Assembly (NCBI GenBank): GCA_025998755.1
Contig: AP024674.1
Location: 62,001 to 126,000, forward strand
Source of the DNA: Armatimonadota bacterium
Lineage (GTDB): Bacteria > Armatimonadota > UBA5829 > DSUL01
Reading direction: 5' to 3'
Length of the DNA: 64,000 nt
The notes under the pieces were generated by a model. It made no database searches. It was given only the letters and a program-made list of their open reading frames with translations, and was not told the origin of the DNA. A program made the position numbers and the translations under genes. This document shows positions 34,599 to 43,795 of this stretch, piece by piece; within the stretch, counting starts at the first letter, position 1; each line of letters begins with the position of its first letter.

Positions 34599-35441
34599 TC
34601 ATTGACAGGGAGGCAGCATCCGCCGCGCTCCCCAAAACACATCCCAGTAGTAGCCGCTGAACAGAGGAGATATAGTCACCCCCAGGCTCTGACCCGCGCT
34701 GTGGATGAACTCTCCCCCTCCGAGATACATCCCGACGTGCGTAATGCGCTCACGCTTCTCGTCGTCGGCGCCGCAGAAGAAGACCAGGTCGCCCGGCCGC
34801 AGCGAATCAGCTTTTACCGTCTGCGCCCGGGGATCCGTGGCCTGAATGTTGGCGTCGCGCAGCAGTCGGTAGCCGTTGATGTTATAGACAAGCTGGACGA
34901 ATCCGCTGCAGTCCAGTCCGAACGGGGTGGTCCCGCCCCACAGGTAGGGCGTCCCGATGAACCGTTTCGCTGTCCGGACCAGAGCGGCGGGCGAGGGCAG
35001 AAGGTCCCCAGAGGAGGGAGGCACGTTTTCGAGTTCCCGGCTGCGCACCCAAACACACGCGCCTCCCGGAAGGCGGACGCGTGTGTAGGCTCCGTTCTCC
35101 TCCAGCCATTCCACGCAGGTGGAGACCACCAGTTTTGTCACGATGGGAGACGTGGCCCGGGGCTCTTTCAGGGCGTCGGTGATCAATGCCCTTACCCGCG
35201 CGGATGGGCCCTCGCCGGGGTAACTCTGTCCCGGCTCGAGCGGAAGGATAAAGCGCTCCTGCAGCCAGCCCCTGTAAGTGTCCCACAGCTGGACAAAGCA
35301 CCAATGGTCCCGTACCTCCAAGACCCAGGCCGGCTGCCCCAGAATGGCCTGGGTCACCTGTTCGGAGTCGGAGGTGGGTTCCGCATGGACGTTGACGACG
35401 TTCTTCGCAATGACGGCGGGCTTCAGGCTGGCAGGTTGCAT
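34599..35441 (-). CDS. NlpC/P60 peptidase with SH3-like domains
   Basis: A 280-residue cysteine peptidase. Two SH3b-type domains (about residues 8-65 and 80-140) precede an NlpC/P60 domain with the catalytic Cys in FGLDCSGFVQLVYN, His in THVGMYLGGGEFIHS and the third polar residue just after it. This layout matches gamma-D-glutamyl-L-diamino acid endopeptidases such as YkfC, which cut murein peptides. No signal peptide is seen, so it may act on recycled muropeptides in the cytoplasm. CGAAGGAGCC lies upstream of the ATG. It sits between a prepilin gene and the pectate-lyase-like gene. Confidence 0.9.
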   Translation of the reverse strand: MQPASLKPAVIAKNVVNVHAEPTSDSEQVTQAILGQPAWVLEVRDHWCFVQLWDTYRGWLQERFILPLEPGQSYPGEGPSARVRALITDALKEPRATSPIVTKLVVSTCVEWLEENGAYTRVRLPGGACVWVRSRELENVPPSSGDLLPSPAALVRTAKRFIGTPYLWGGTTPFGLDCSGFVQLVYNINGYRLLRDANIQATDPRAQTVKADSLRPGDLVFFCGADDEKRERITHVGMYLGGGEFIHSAGQSLGVTISPLFSGYYWDVFWGARRMLPPCQ

Positions 35442-35469
35442 TTATGCTTCTGGCTCCTTCGTTATTCTC

Positions 35470-36237
35470 TTATTCGGTCAGCTTGCCGGTTACCCAGTAG
35501 ATATGGAACAGCGAGTCCACTCCTTCCGGCGCTCCCTGTGGATAGCGGATCTCGCGGAACGTCAGATTGCGGGCGTGGCCGTCAAAGAAACCGACATTCC
35601 ACGAGCACTCCGGAAACTTCCGTACGTGCCACTGCCCGTTCCAATCGGCGGCTCCGGGGCCGTTGTTCCAGTCCGCCACCTGCCACGGATCGAAGACCAC
35701 CATTGCCCGGGAGGGGTCCGGCGCCTGATCCAGCCGCACCGGTCGGGGCGCATGGGTTCGGGTGTTGAAGGAGTTGGCCCGGTTCGTGACATAACTGGAC
35801 CAGAGGCGGCTGAGCACCGCGTCGGAGGGACCCAGCTTCCACATTTCGTGGCACCGCTTGACCACCCAACCGGTCTTCGCCTGGACGGGTCCGGATTTCT
35901 GCCAGCGCATCCCCTTGTCGGACGGGCACCGCCAGATCTCCCGGCCCTTGGCGTATGGCTGCAGTACCTCCCAGAGATAGGGAGCAGACTGGATGGCCGG
36001 CACGCCCGGCCAGTTGTTGACGTCCTCGAAGTCCACCGAGAACGGCCAGCGTCCGTTGTTGTCTGCCGCATACTGCAGCACGGCCAGCGTGATCTGCTTC
36101 ACGTTATTCAGGCACCCGGCCGTGCGGGCCCGTTCCCTGGCCTGCGTGAACACGGGGAACAAAATGGCTGCCAGAATTGCGATGATGGCGATCACCACCA
36201 GCAGTTCGATGAGTGTGAAGGCGCGTCTGTCCAGCAT
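35470..36237 (-). CDS. Prepilin-type secreted protein
   Basis: A 255-residue protein with the prepilin signal [17 protein letters not shown] followed by [20 protein letters not shown], then a globular domain ([40 protein letters not shown]) and a C-terminal DGHARNLTF strand. The ATG at 36237 follows GGGAGGACTCC. It belongs to the same large family as the 5384-6109 protein. The His-to-DG distance is longer than nine, so the H-X9-DG motif is imperfect. Function is unknown; likely exported through a type II/IV pilus-like system. Confidence 0.86.
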   Translation of the reverse strand: MLDRRAFTLIELLVVIAIIAILAAILFPVFTQARERARTAGCLNNVKQITLAVLQYAADNNGRWPFSVDFEDVNNWPGVPAIQSAPYLWEVLQPYAKGREIWRCPSDKGMRWQKSGPVQAKTGWVVKRCHEMWKLGPSDAVLSRLWSSYVTNRANSFNTRTHAPRPVRLDQAPDPSRAMVVFDPWQVADWNNGPGAADWNGQWHVRKFPECSWNVGFFDGHARNLTFREIRYPQGAPEGVDSLFHIYWVTGKLTE

Positions 36238-36353
36238 GGGTGGGAGTCCTCCCTTCCGGCGGAGGCAGGCCGGATGTGTCTCCTCCTTCTCCAATTGATA
36301 CTACCGATTAGCCGCCCAGCGGGCAAGCTCCTTCCGGCACCGGACCTGGTCAG

Positions 36354-36382
36354 TTGCGGTGGCCCGGCGCGTGTGTTATGAT
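36354..36382 (+). promoter_or_regulatory. Sigma-70-type promoter of the nusA operon
   Basis: TTGCGG (36354-36359), a 17-base spacer and TATGAT (36377-36382). It lies 326 bases upstream of nusA. A start near 36389 would give a long 5' leader. Confidence 0.7.
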
Positions 36383-36414
36383 GTTTGCCGTAAGGTTTTC
36401 TCGGCCAGCCGACG

Positions 36415-36441
36415 AAGTGGGTTCCCCGACCCGCTTTTTTT
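36415..36441 (+). terminator. Early intrinsic terminator in the nusA leader
   Basis: AAGTGGGT and ACCCGCTT pair over 8 bp (one G-T wobble) around TCCCCG, followed by a T-run of seven. It lies about 30-50 bases after the predicted transcription start and before nusA, so it should act as an attenuator. Confidence 0.7.
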
Positions 36442-36487
36442 ATTTCCCGGTGGCCGGGTAGGGACGGGGAAGACGGGACCGGATGTC

Positions 36488-36610
36488 GCCCGGAGTGGCG
36501 GAATCGGGCTGGGAAGCCCGAAGTCGCACGAAGGCGCAGGTTCGGGGGTTCGGAAGAGTCGCTGCAAGGACGACCCGGGCGGACAGACCGTAACGGGTCG
36601 CTTTGTTTAT
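36488..36610 (+). promoter_or_regulatory. Structured nusA leader with alternative helices
   Basis: GCCCGG (36488-36493) can pair with CCGGGC (36575-36580), enclosing a hairpin TCGGGCT-GGGA-AGCCCGA. The same 3' region, CGACCCG (36571-36577), can instead pair with CGGGTCG (36594-36600), followed by CTTTGTTTAT. The two pairings exclude each other. A further 10-bp hairpin GGAGAACGCG/CGCGTTCTCC lies at 36650-36673. No rimP gene is present in the 36238-36707 gap. Confidence 0.45.
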
Positions 36611-36707
36611 GGGGGAGATCCGCCGGGCGCGCCAGACGCCTGGGCAAGTGGAGAACGCGCGGGCGCGTTCTCCGGGCCGTACGCGTTCTTGACGGGAGGC
36701 AGGGTAC

Positions 36708-37862
36708 GTGAACGAAGAGATCCTGGACGCGCTGCGTCAGATAGAAAAAGAGAAAGATATCCCGTTCGAGGTCCTGATGGAGGCCATCGAATCGGCGCTG
36801 GTGCACGCGTACAAGAAGCACTTCGCTGCGACGGGAGACGTGCGCGTCCGCGTGGAGTCCACGCGGGCGGGCTTCCGGGTGTTCTGTCAGAAAGACGTGG
36901 TGGAACATGCCGAGAATCCCCACCTGGAGATCAGCCTCGCCGAGGCCAAGGCCATCAACCCGGACGCCGCCATCGGGGACATCATCGAGTTTGAAGTCAC
37001 CCCGGAGAACTTCGGGCGCATCGCCGCCCAGACGGCCAAGCAGGTGGTGGTCCAGCGTCTCAGGGATGCCGAGCGGGAACAGGTCTATGAGGAGTTCGGC
37101 GACCGCGTGGGCGAGATCGTTACAGGAACGGTCCAGCGGGGCGAGGGACGCAACGTCATCGTAGCGCTCGGCAAGGTGGATGCCATCCTGCCTCCGGCGG
37201 AGCAGGTCCCTACGGAGCCGTACAATTTCAATGACCGTATCAAGGTGTATGTGCTGGAGGTGCGCCGCACCACACGTGGCCCGCAGGTCATCGTCTCCCG
37301 AACCCATCCCAATCTGATCCGCGGACTTTTTGAGCTGGAGGTTCCGGAGATCAGCGAAGGCATCGTCGAGATCAAGTCTGTGGCGCGGGAGCCCGGGCAG
37401 CGTTCCAAGATCGCCGTGCACTCCCGGGACGAGCGTGTGGACCCGGTGGGAGCCTGCGTGGGACACAGGGGCACGCGGGTGCAGTCCGTGGTCAACGAGC
37501 TGTACGACGAGAAGGTGGACATCGTCCGCTGGAGCGAGGACACGGCGCGGTTCATTGCGGAGGCGTTGAGCCCCGCAAAGCCGTCGCACGTTTCTCTGGA
37601 CGAGCCCAATAAGACGGCCACAGTGGTCATGCCGGATAGTCAGCTCTCGCTTGCCATCGGCAAAGCCGGCCAAAATGTCAGGCTGGCCGCCAAGCTCACC
37701 GGATGGCGCATTGACATACGCAGCGAGTCGCAGGCTGCCCAGCAGGATGCTCAGGACCGGAGCACTGCTTCCCGCGGTGAAGAGCAGGACGCTTCCGGGA
37801 CACTGGAGGGGCAGATCGCCGGGGAGACTTCTGAGATGGCAGCCGGGGAGGCGGGGGAGTGA
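36708..37862 (+). CDS. nusA: Transcription elongation/termination factor NusA
   Basis: A 384-residue RNA polymerase-binding factor that promotes pausing, intrinsic termination and antitermination. The N-terminal RNAP-binding domain (EEILDALRQIEKEKDIPFE), the S1 domain (GDRVGEIVTGTVQRGEGRNVIV) and two KH domains (SRTHPNLIRGLFELEVPEI, and VMPDSQLSLAIGKAGQNVRLA) appear in order. The C-terminal repeats of the proteobacterial protein are absent; the tail is acidic and polar. The GTG follows GGGAGGCAGGGTAC. It heads the translation/transcription operon, and rimP, its usual partner, is missing. Confidence 0.97.
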   Translation: MNEEILDALRQIEKEKDIPFEVLMEAIESALVHAYKKHFAATGDVRVRVESTRAGFRVFCQKDVVEHAENPHLEISLAEAKAINPDAAIGDIIEFEVTPENFGRIAAQTAKQVVVQRLRDAEREQVYEEFGDRVGEIVTGTVQRGEGRNVIVALGKVDAILPPAEQVPTEPYNFNDRIKVYVLEVRRTTRGPQVIVSRTHPNLIRGLFELEVPEISEGIVEIKSVAREPGQRSKIAVHSRDERVDPVGACVGHRGTRVQSVVNELYDEKVDIVRWSEDTARFIAEALSPAKPSHVSLDEPNKTATVVMPDSQLSLAIGKAGQNVRLAAKLTGWRIDIRSESQAAQQDAQDRSTASRGEEQDASGTLEGQIAGETSEMAAGEAGE

Positions 37863-37886
37863 GGTCTCCCGCGGAGGGATGAGGGC

Positions 37887-38174
37887 GTGCCCGGACATCT
37901 CATCCGCAGCTGTGTCGGCTGCCGGCGCAGGGCTGTGAAGGGCGAGTTCATCCGGGTGGTCCGGTCACCGGAAGGCCGTGTCTCGGTGGACGTGTCCGGC
38001 AAGGCGCCGGGTCGCGGGGCGTATGTCTGCCCTTCCGCCCGGTGTCTGAAGCAGGCTCTCAAGGGAGGGCGTCTGGCGCGGGCGCTGCGGTGCCCGCCGG
38101 GAGAGGCGGCGCTGGCCGAACTGGAGGCGGCCGTCCGGCGCGAGACGGAAAAGGCGGAAATCGGTGTAGAATAG
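37887..38174 (+). CDS. ylxR: YlxR-family RNA-binding protein
   Basis: A 95-residue protein of the YlxR (RnpM) family, a small RNA-binding protein linked to RNase P regulation in Bacillus. The motifs RSCVGCRRRAVKGEFIRVVR and GRGAYVCPSARCLKQAL match the family, including its Cys pair. The GTG start follows GGAGGGATGAGGGC. It sits between nusA and infB, its normal location. The C-terminal acidic tail is unremarkable. Confidence 0.92.
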   Translation: MPGHLIRSCVGCRRRAVKGEFIRVVRSPEGRVSVDVSGKAPGRGAYVCPSARCLKQALKGGRLARALRCPPGEAALAELEAAVRRETEKAEIGVE

Positions 38175-38287
38175 ACTGGACATACACCGGTATACCGGCG
38201 ATCCTGAAGCTCGCGGCGGGCGGGATATACTGGAGTTTACCGACAACGTTTGCGCGTCCGGGTGACGCGCGAAGGAGGTGAGCGGGT

Positions 38288-40234
38288 CTGAGCAAGACGC
38301 GTGTTTATGATTTAGCCAGAGATCTTGGCGCCCAGCCGGCGGACCTGATCAAGGCCCTGAAGGATCTGGGGGTGGAGGTCGCGAGCCATTCCAGCACCGT
38401 GGACGAGGAAACGGCGGAGCTGGTGCGCGAGCTTCTGTCGGAGCAGGCGGCTGAGGGTCAGAAAGTCGTTCAGATTCCGGCGTCGGTGACGGTGCGCGAT
38501 TTCGCCGACGCTCTGGGGCTGCCCCACGCCCAGGTGCTTTCCGCGCTGATTGAGACGGGTACCTTCGCGTCCCTGAACGAGTCCATCACGCTGGAGCAGG
38601 CCCAGAAGGCCGGCGAGAAGCTGGGATTCACCGTCCGGGAAGGCGCTGCCGCGCCCGCCCCCTCCAAACCTCGCCCCAAGCCGAAGGCTCCCACTCGCGG
38701 GAGCTGGATCCGTCCTCCGGTGGTGACGGTGTTGGGGCACGTGGATCACGGCAAGACTTCGCTGCTGGACGCCATACGTCATACCAACGTTACCGCATCG
38801 GAGTTCGGAGGCATCACTCAGCACATCGGAGCGTATCAGGTCACGCACCGGGACAACTCCTCCAAAGAGGACAAGATCATCACCTTCATCGATACTCCGG
38901 GGCACGAGGCGTTCACAGCCATGCGCGCCCGCGGGGCGCAAGTGACGGATATCGCCGTGCTTGTGGTGGCGGCGGATGACGGCGTGATGCCACAGACCCT
39001 GGAAGCTATCGACCACGCGCGCGCCGCCGGAGTGCCCATCATCGTGGCCCTGAACAAGATGGACCGTCCGGAGGCCAACCCGGACCGCGTGAAGCAGCAG
39101 CTTGCGGAGCACGGTCTTATGCCTGAAGACTGGGGCGGCGATACGATGGTCGTCCCCGTGTCCGCCATAACGGGAATGGGTCTGGAGGATCTGCTGGAGT
39201 CCATCCTGCTGCAGGCGGAGATGCTGGAGCTGACCGCGGATCCTTCGCTTCCCGCAAGGGGAGCGGTCATCGAGTCGCGAGTGGAGCGCGGACGCGGCGC
39301 TGTGGCGACCGTGTTGGTGCAGGACGGCACGCTGCGTATCGGGGATGCGGTGGTCGTCGGATCCACTTATGGCAAGATCAAGGCCATGATGGATGACCGC
39401 GGAGAGCGGCTGCAGAAGGCCGGTCCCTCTACGCCGGTCGAGGTGCTGGGTCTTGAGTCGGTCCCCGGAGCCGGGGACACCCTTGAGGTGGTTGCCGACG
39501 AGAAGACTGCCCGCCAGATCGCCGAGGAGAGGCAGGAGCAGGAGCGTGAGAAGCGGCTCCGGGAGCAGCGACCGCGCACGCTTCAGGATCTTTACAATCA
39601 GATGCAGCGCGGCGAGACCCGCGAACTGAGGGTGGTGCTTCGCTGCGACGTGGACGGGTCTGCGGAGGCCATCCGCCAAAAGCTGGAATCGCTTGGCGAA
39701 GAGTCAGAAGAGGTCACAGTGCGGGTGCTGCAGAGCAGCGTGGGCTCTGTGGGCGAAAGCGACGTCATGCTTGCGGCGGCATCGGACGCAGTGGTCATCG
39801 CATTCAACGTGAATGTGGACCGTGCGGCTCGTGAGGCGGCCGAGCGGGAGCACGTCGAGATCCGCAGGTACAACATCATCTATGAGCTGCTGGACGATGT
39901 CCGCAAGGCGCTGAGCGGTCTGCTGGAGCCCGAGATGCGCGAGGAGATCCTGGGGCACGCGGAGGTGCGTGCCCTGTTCCGGACTCCGCGCGGCATGGTG
40001 GCCGGATGCTACGTCCAGGATGGCAAGATCCAGCGCAACACCAGCGCCAGAGTGCTCCGCGACGGTCAGGAGGTCTGGAAGGGACAGATCGCTTCTCTCC
40101 GGCATTTTAAGGACGACGTCCGCGAGATGGCGGCGGGCTTCGAGTGCGGCATCCAGTTGGACGGTTTCGATGACGTGCAGGAAGGTGACGTCGTCGAGTG
40201 CTTCGTGGTGAGTGAGGTGGCCCGGACTCTGTAG
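38288..40234 (+). CDS. infB: Translation initiation factor IF-2 (probable CTG start)
   Basis: A 648-residue GTPase that positions initiator tRNA. The N-terminal IF2N domain starts immediately ([19 protein letters not shown]), a second occurs near residue 65, and the GTPase motifs are [15 protein letters not shown] and NKMD. Domains II-IV follow to VSEVARTL. An in-frame TGA precedes the SD AAGGAGGTGA, which is followed by GCGGGT and CTG at 38288. No ATG or GTG lies before the GTG at 38372, which would cut off the first IF2N helices. So CTG initiation is the best reading. The protein is shorter than E. coli IF-2 because the N-terminal linker is short. Confidence 0.95.
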   Translation: MSKTRVYDLARDLGAQPADLIKALKDLGVEVASHSSTVDEETAELVRELLSEQAAEGQKVVQIPASVTVRDFADALGLPHAQVLSALIETGTFASLNESITLEQAQKAGEKLGFTVREGAAAPAPSKPRPKPKAPTRGSWIRPPVVTVLGHVDHGKTSLLDAIRHTNVTASEFGGITQHIGAYQVTHRDNSSKEDKIITFIDTPGHEAFTAMRARGAQVTDIAVLVVAADDGVMPQTLEAIDHARAAGVPIIVALNKMDRPEANPDRVKQQLAEHGLMPEDWGGDTMVVPVSAITGMGLEDLLESILLQAEMLELTADPSLPARGAVIESRVERGRGAVATVLVQDGTLRIGDAVVVGSTYGKIKAMMDDRGERLQKAGPSTPVEVLGLESVPGAGDTLEVVADEKTARQIAEERQEQEREKRLREQRPRTLQDLYNQMQRGETRELRVVLRCDVDGSAEAIRQKLESLGEESEEVTVRVLQSSVGSVGESDVMLAAASDAVVIAFNVNVDRAAREAAEREHVEIRRYNIIYELLDDVRKALSGLLEPEMREEILGHAEVRALFRTPRGMVAGCYVQDGKIQRNTSARVLRDGQEVWKGQIASLRHFKDDVREMAAGFECGIQLDGFDDVQEGDVVECFVVSEVARTL

Positions 40235-40300
40235 CGTGGATGGTCTCGCCGCACCTCCCGCGGCGGGGACGCGCAGAAGGCGTCGGGCTTTGGGTCTGCT

Positions 40301-40585
40301 ATGGTCGTTGTGGGGCTGCTGACCGTCGAGATTGCGCTCGGGGAGGGCAGCAGTCTGAAGGACAAGCGGAGCGTGGTCCGGGGAATGCTGGACGGCATAC
40401 GGCATCGCTTCAACGTCACGGCGGCCGAGGTGGGCAGGCAGGACTCGCACCGGGCGGCGGAACTGGCCTTCGCGGTGGTTTCCGCGGACCGCCGCTTCGC
40501 CAACATGGTGCTGGACAAGGTCCTGCAGAGTGTGGAGTCGGACCCGCGTGTCGAGGTGGTTGAGACCTCGCTGGAGTTCCTTTGA
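40301..40585 (+). CDS. ylxP: YlxP/DUF503-family protein
   Basis: A 94-residue protein of the DUF503 family, found next to rbfA in many bacteria, with LTVEIALGEGSSLKDKRSVVRG and ELAFAVVSADRRFANMVLDKVL. The fold is ferredoxin-like and the role is unknown, probably tied to ribosome maturation by context. The ribosome binding site is weak, as the gene follows infB by 66 bases. It ends just before rbfA. Confidence 0.9.
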   Translation: MVVVGLLTVEIALGEGSSLKDKRSVVRGMLDGIRHRFNVTAAEVGRQDSHRAAELAFAVVSADRRFANMVLDKVLQSVESDPRVEVVETSLEFL

Positions 40586-40599
40586 AAGGAGAGCCGGAA

Positions 40600-40950
40600 G
40601 TGTCGCTTCGGCAGGAGCGGGTGAACAAGTTTCTGGTTCAGGAGATCAGCGCGATCGTGCGCCGTATGAAGGATCCCAGGCTCGGATTTGTCACTTTCAC
40701 GGAGGCGCACGTGTCGCCGGATCTACGGACGGCGAGGATCGGGGTGAGTTTCCTGGGGGATGAAGCCGAGCGTCAGGCCTCGTTCCAGGTGCTGCAAAGG
40801 GCGGTGGGCTACATCCGCAGGGAGCTGCTGAAGGTCTCGCATATGCGGACCACCCCGATGCTGGAACTGTACCTGGACGACGGGCCTCTGAAGAGCGCGC
40901 GGGTGCAGGAGCTGTTGCGAGAGATCGAGGATGACCAGGCTGACATCTGA
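40600..40950 (+). CDS. rbfA: Ribosome-binding factor A
   Basis: A 116-residue KH-type protein that assists late 30S maturation near helix 1 of 16S rRNA. Landmarks are QERVNKFLVQEISAIVRRMKDPRLG, TFTEAHVSPDLRTARI and LELYLDDGPLKSARV. I chose GTG 40600, with AAAGGAGAGCCGGAA upstream, over a TTG at 40582. The end overlaps nrnA by 20 bases, showing operon coupling. Confidence 0.95.
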   Translation: MSLRQERVNKFLVQEISAIVRRMKDPRLGFVTFTEAHVSPDLRTARIGVSFLGDEAERQASFQVLQRAVGYIRRELLKVSHMRTTPMLELYLDDGPLKSARVQELLREIEDDQADI

Positions 40951-41908
40951 CGTTCTGGATGCAGCCTGGAAAGTCTTTGACGGCGCCCGGAAGGTGATGG
41001 TCGCTATGCACCAGAACCCCGACGGAGATGCCCTCGGCAGCGCGATCGCCCTGACGCTGGGGTTGCGTGCGCTCGGCAAGGATGTCCATCTGGTCTGTCC
41101 GCAGCCCACACCGGAGATCTATGACTTCCTGCGGCCTCAGAAGCTTATCGAGTCCGTCGTGCCGCGAGAGGTGCCGGAAGTTGCGGTGCTGGTGGATTGC
41201 GACCGGCCGGAACGGACAGGAGCGCTCAGCGAGGCCGTTGCGCAGGCTCCTTGTTCCGTGGTGCTGGATCATCATCCTCCCACGTCCGAGTTCGGCACTG
41301 CCCGGGTGACCGATGAGGACTGCGCGGCGACGGCCGAGGTGGTCTACTGCCTTCTGCTTCACCGCGACGTGCCTGTATCGTATGAGATGGCCGAGGCCCT
41401 GTTGACCGCACTGGTCACCGATACTGGCGGGTTCCGGTATCCGAACACCCGCCCCCGGACGCTGGAGATAGCCGCCGATCTGATGAGGCAGGGTCCCTCC
41501 ACGGCCGACATTGCACAGAAGGTTTACGATACCCGTTCGCTGGCGGGTCTGAAGCTAATGTCCCGGGCGCTGGATTCCATCCAGCTCAGCCCGAACGGCC
41601 ACGTGGCGTGGGCAAGGCTCTCGCTGGGGGACTACGAAGTCACCGGTGCGAAGCCGGAGGACACGGAAGGCTTCGTGAACATGGTCCACGGGTTGAAGGG
41701 CGTGGATGTGGCCGTCATCCTGCGGGAGGAGGCCCCTGGATCCGTCCGGGTCAGCTTCCGGTCGCGGGGAGGCGCCCCTGTTGCAAGGGCGGCCGAGGCG
41801 CTGGGTGGAGGCGGGCACGAACTGGCCGCGGCATGCGTTCTGCAGGGTACACTGGACGAAGCGGAGCAACGGGTCCTGGAAGAGCTGAAGAAGTGGACGG
41901 AGTTCTGA
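40931..41908 (+). CDS. nrnA: DHH-family nano-RNase/pAp phosphatase NrnA
   Basis: A 325-residue DHH-DHHA1 phosphoesterase that degrades 2-4-nucleotide RNAs and pAp. Metal ligands are in HQNPDGDALGSA, VDCDRPERTG and LDHHPPTSEFG; the DHHA1 part ends with the glycine motif EALGGGGHELAAACVL. It begins inside rbfA and its end overlaps truB. Position after rbfA is conserved in many bacteria and matches NrnA rather than RecJ. Confidence 0.92.
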   Translation: MTRLTSDVLDAAWKVFDGARKVMVAMHQNPDGDALGSAIALTLGLRALGKDVHLVCPQPTPEIYDFLRPQKLIESVVPREVPEVAVLVDCDRPERTGALSEAVAQAPCSVVLDHHPPTSEFGTARVTDEDCAATAEVVYCLLLHRDVPVSYEMAEALLTALVTDTGGFRYPNTRPRTLEIAADLMRQGPSTADIAQKVYDTRSLAGLKLMSRALDSIQLSPNGHVAWARLSLGDYEVTGAKPEDTEGFVNMVHGLKGVDVAVILREEAPGSVRVSFRSRGGAPVARAAEALGGGGHELAAACVLQGTLDEAEQRVLEELKKWTEF

Positions 41909-42780
41909 TCATAAACAAACCGGCCGGGTTTACCAGCCACGATGTGGTCGCAATGGTGCGCCGGCGTTTCGGGCTGCGCAGGGTGGGGCATACAGGCACC
42001 CTGGATCCAATGGCAGAGGGTGTGCTGGTGCTGCTTGTGGGCCGCGCTACCCGGCTGGCCGAGTTCCTGACCGGGCACACCAAGCGCTATCGGGCGGGTC
42101 TGGTGCTGGGCCTTACCACGGATACGCAGGACCTGCAGGGCCGCATCCTCAACGACACGAGCTGCGCAGAAGTGACATTGGATCGATTGGCGGCGGTGCT
42201 GCAAGAGTTCCGCGGAGAGATCCTGCAAACCCCTCCTATGTATAGCGCAGTGAAGGTGGACGGGCAGCGCCTGTACCGGCTGGCCCGAGAGGGGCGAACA
42301 GTGGAGCGACGGCCGCGCCGGGTGCACGTCTATTCCCTGGAGGTCGAATCCTGGCACGCAGGAGAGCACGCCCGGGCCACCCTCAAAATGGAGGTTTCTT
42401 CCGGGTTCTATGTGCGCACGCTATGCGCAGATATCGGGGACCGGCTCGGTACCGGTGGAGCGATGGAGTGGCTGGTGCGGACCGGATCTGGACCGTTTGC
42501 CCTCGAAATGGCGCACAGGCTGTCGGAAGTGGAGCAATGGACCTCCAACGATTTCCGGGAGCACTTGCTTCCGCCCGAGGCGGCTGTGCAGGGCATGCCG
42601 CGTGTGGAGATCACCACGGTTGAAGGCCGCCGCTTCTGCTCCGGGCTGCCCGTTGCGGCGGGGAGAGGCTACACAGGCATCGTGCGGGTACATTCGCAGA
42701 CCGGCGAGCTTCTGGGCATTGGCCAGGCGACCCGCGGGCAGGATGGCATCCGCCCGCTGAAGGTTCTGGGAGGCCCGTGA
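41893..42780 (+). CDS. truB: tRNA pseudouridine(55) synthase
   Basis: A 295-residue enzyme making pseudouridine 55 in the T-loop of tRNA. The catalytic Asp is in HTGTLDPMAEGVL, with the N-terminal INKPAGFTSHDVV, substrate loop TPPMYSAVKVDGQRLY and SGFYVRTLCADIG following in order, and a C-terminal PUA-like region. The GTG at 41893 lies inside the end of nrnA. Reading upstream beyond this start would leave the family boundary. Confidence 0.96.
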   Translation: MDGVLIINKPAGFTSHDVVAMVRRRFGLRRVGHTGTLDPMAEGVLVLLVGRATRLAEFLTGHTKRYRAGLVLGLTTDTQDLQGRILNDTSCAEVTLDRLAAVLQEFRGEILQTPPMYSAVKVDGQRLYRLAREGRTVERRPRRVHVYSLEVESWHAGEHARATLKMEVSSGFYVRTLCADIGDRLGTGGAMEWLVRTGSGPFALEMAHRLSEVEQWTSNDFREHLLPPEAAVQGMPRVEITTVEGRRFCSGLPVAAGRGYTGIVRVHSQTGELLGIGQATRGQDGIRPLKVLGGP

Positions 42781-42823
42781 CTCGGCTGGTGTCTGAAGGA
42801 GAAAAAGGAGGGCTGCCCAAGAT

Positions 42824-43795
42824 TTGAGCATCTTCTGGGGGTTGGAGCACTACATCCCCCCTGCGGACGGGGTGGCGGTCACGATCGGCGTCTTCGACGG
42901 CTTCCACGTGGGGCATCAGGCGCTGGTGCATCGTCTGGCCGAGGCGGCCTGCGGGCACGGCCTGCCTGCGATTGCCGTTACTATGGATCGCCATCCGCTG
43001 GAAGTGGTTGCTCCCGACAGGGCTCCCCTGCTGCTAAGTGATCCCCGGGAACGGGTTGAGCGCCTTGCCCGGTCCGGCGTGGCCGGGGTGCTGGTGCTGC
43101 GCTTCGACGAGGTTTTTGCCCGCCTGGATGCCCGCCGGTTCGTCCGGGAGGTGCTGTTGGAAAAAGTGGGGGCGCATTACGTCGTGGTGGGCCAGAGTTT
43201 CCGCTTCGGCCGTGGCCGGGAGGGGACTCCCGAGCTTCTCCAGGAAATGGCGGACGAGCTGGGCTTCCACGTGGATGTCGTCTCCCCGGTCATGGTGGAC
43301 GGGGAGCCCGTGTCCAGTTCGCTGGTCCGGCAGACTCTGGAAGCCGGCGATGTGCGCCGTGCGGCCCGGCTCCTGGGTGGCTGTTACTCTGTCTCGGGGG
43401 TGACGGTTCACGGCGACGGACGGGGCCAGAAGATCGGTTTCCCCACCGCAAACCTTGAGATTTCTCCGCGGCGTCTTCTGCCGGCAAACGGTGTCTATGC
43501 GGTCAACGGACGCTTCAATGGAGTCCTCTTGAGAGGAGCCGCCAATGTCGGCGTGCGCCCCACTGTGGGGGGCGGCCCGCGCGGTCTGGAAGTCCATCTG
43601 GTGGGATTCCGTGGGGAGCTGTACGGCAACCATCTGGAAGTGCGCTTCCTGGAGCGGCTGCGCGATGAGAAGCGTTTTTCCAGCCTGGAAGAGTTGGCTG
43701 CCCAAATCCGGCAAGATGTCGCGCGCGCTCTGGAAGTGCCGGACTGCCTGGAGGCGGAGACGGCCGCCTCTGCTGCCGTTCATTCCCGGCCATGA
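42824..43795 (+). CDS. ribF: Bifunctional riboflavin kinase/FAD synthetase
   Basis: A 323-residue enzyme converting riboflavin to FMN and then FAD. The FAD synthetase part has TIGVFDGFHVGHQALV and the second nucleotide motif in VVGQSFRFGRGREG; the kinase part has GDGRGQKIGFPTANL. The TTG at 42824 follows AAAAAGGAGGGCTGCC. No FMN riboswitch precedes it, as it is embedded in the truB-holA operon. Confidence 0.95.
   Translation: MSIFWGLEHYIPPADGVAVTIGVFDGFHVGHQALVHRLAEAACGHGLPAIAVTMDRHPLEVVAPDRAPLLLSDPRERVERLARSGVAGVLVLRFDEVFARLDARRFVREVLLEKVGAHYVVVGQSFRFGRGREGTPELLQEMADELGFHVDVVSPVMVDGEPVSSSLVRQTLEAGDVRRAARLLGGCYSVSGVTVHGDGRGQKIGFPTANLEISPRRLLPANGVYAVNGRFNGVLLRGAANVGVRPTVGGGPRGLEVHLVGFRGELYGNHLEVRFLERLRDEKRFSSLEELAAQIRQDVARALEVPDCLEAETAASAAVHSRP

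Noticed and set aside
36488-36582. A tRNA-Leu-like sequence in the nusA leader (GCCCGGAGTGGCGGAAT and GGTTCGGGGGTTC).
   Set aside because: The acceptor ends can pair, but the T-arm is not next to the 3' acceptor strand and no anticodon arm forms; a structured leader is more likely.
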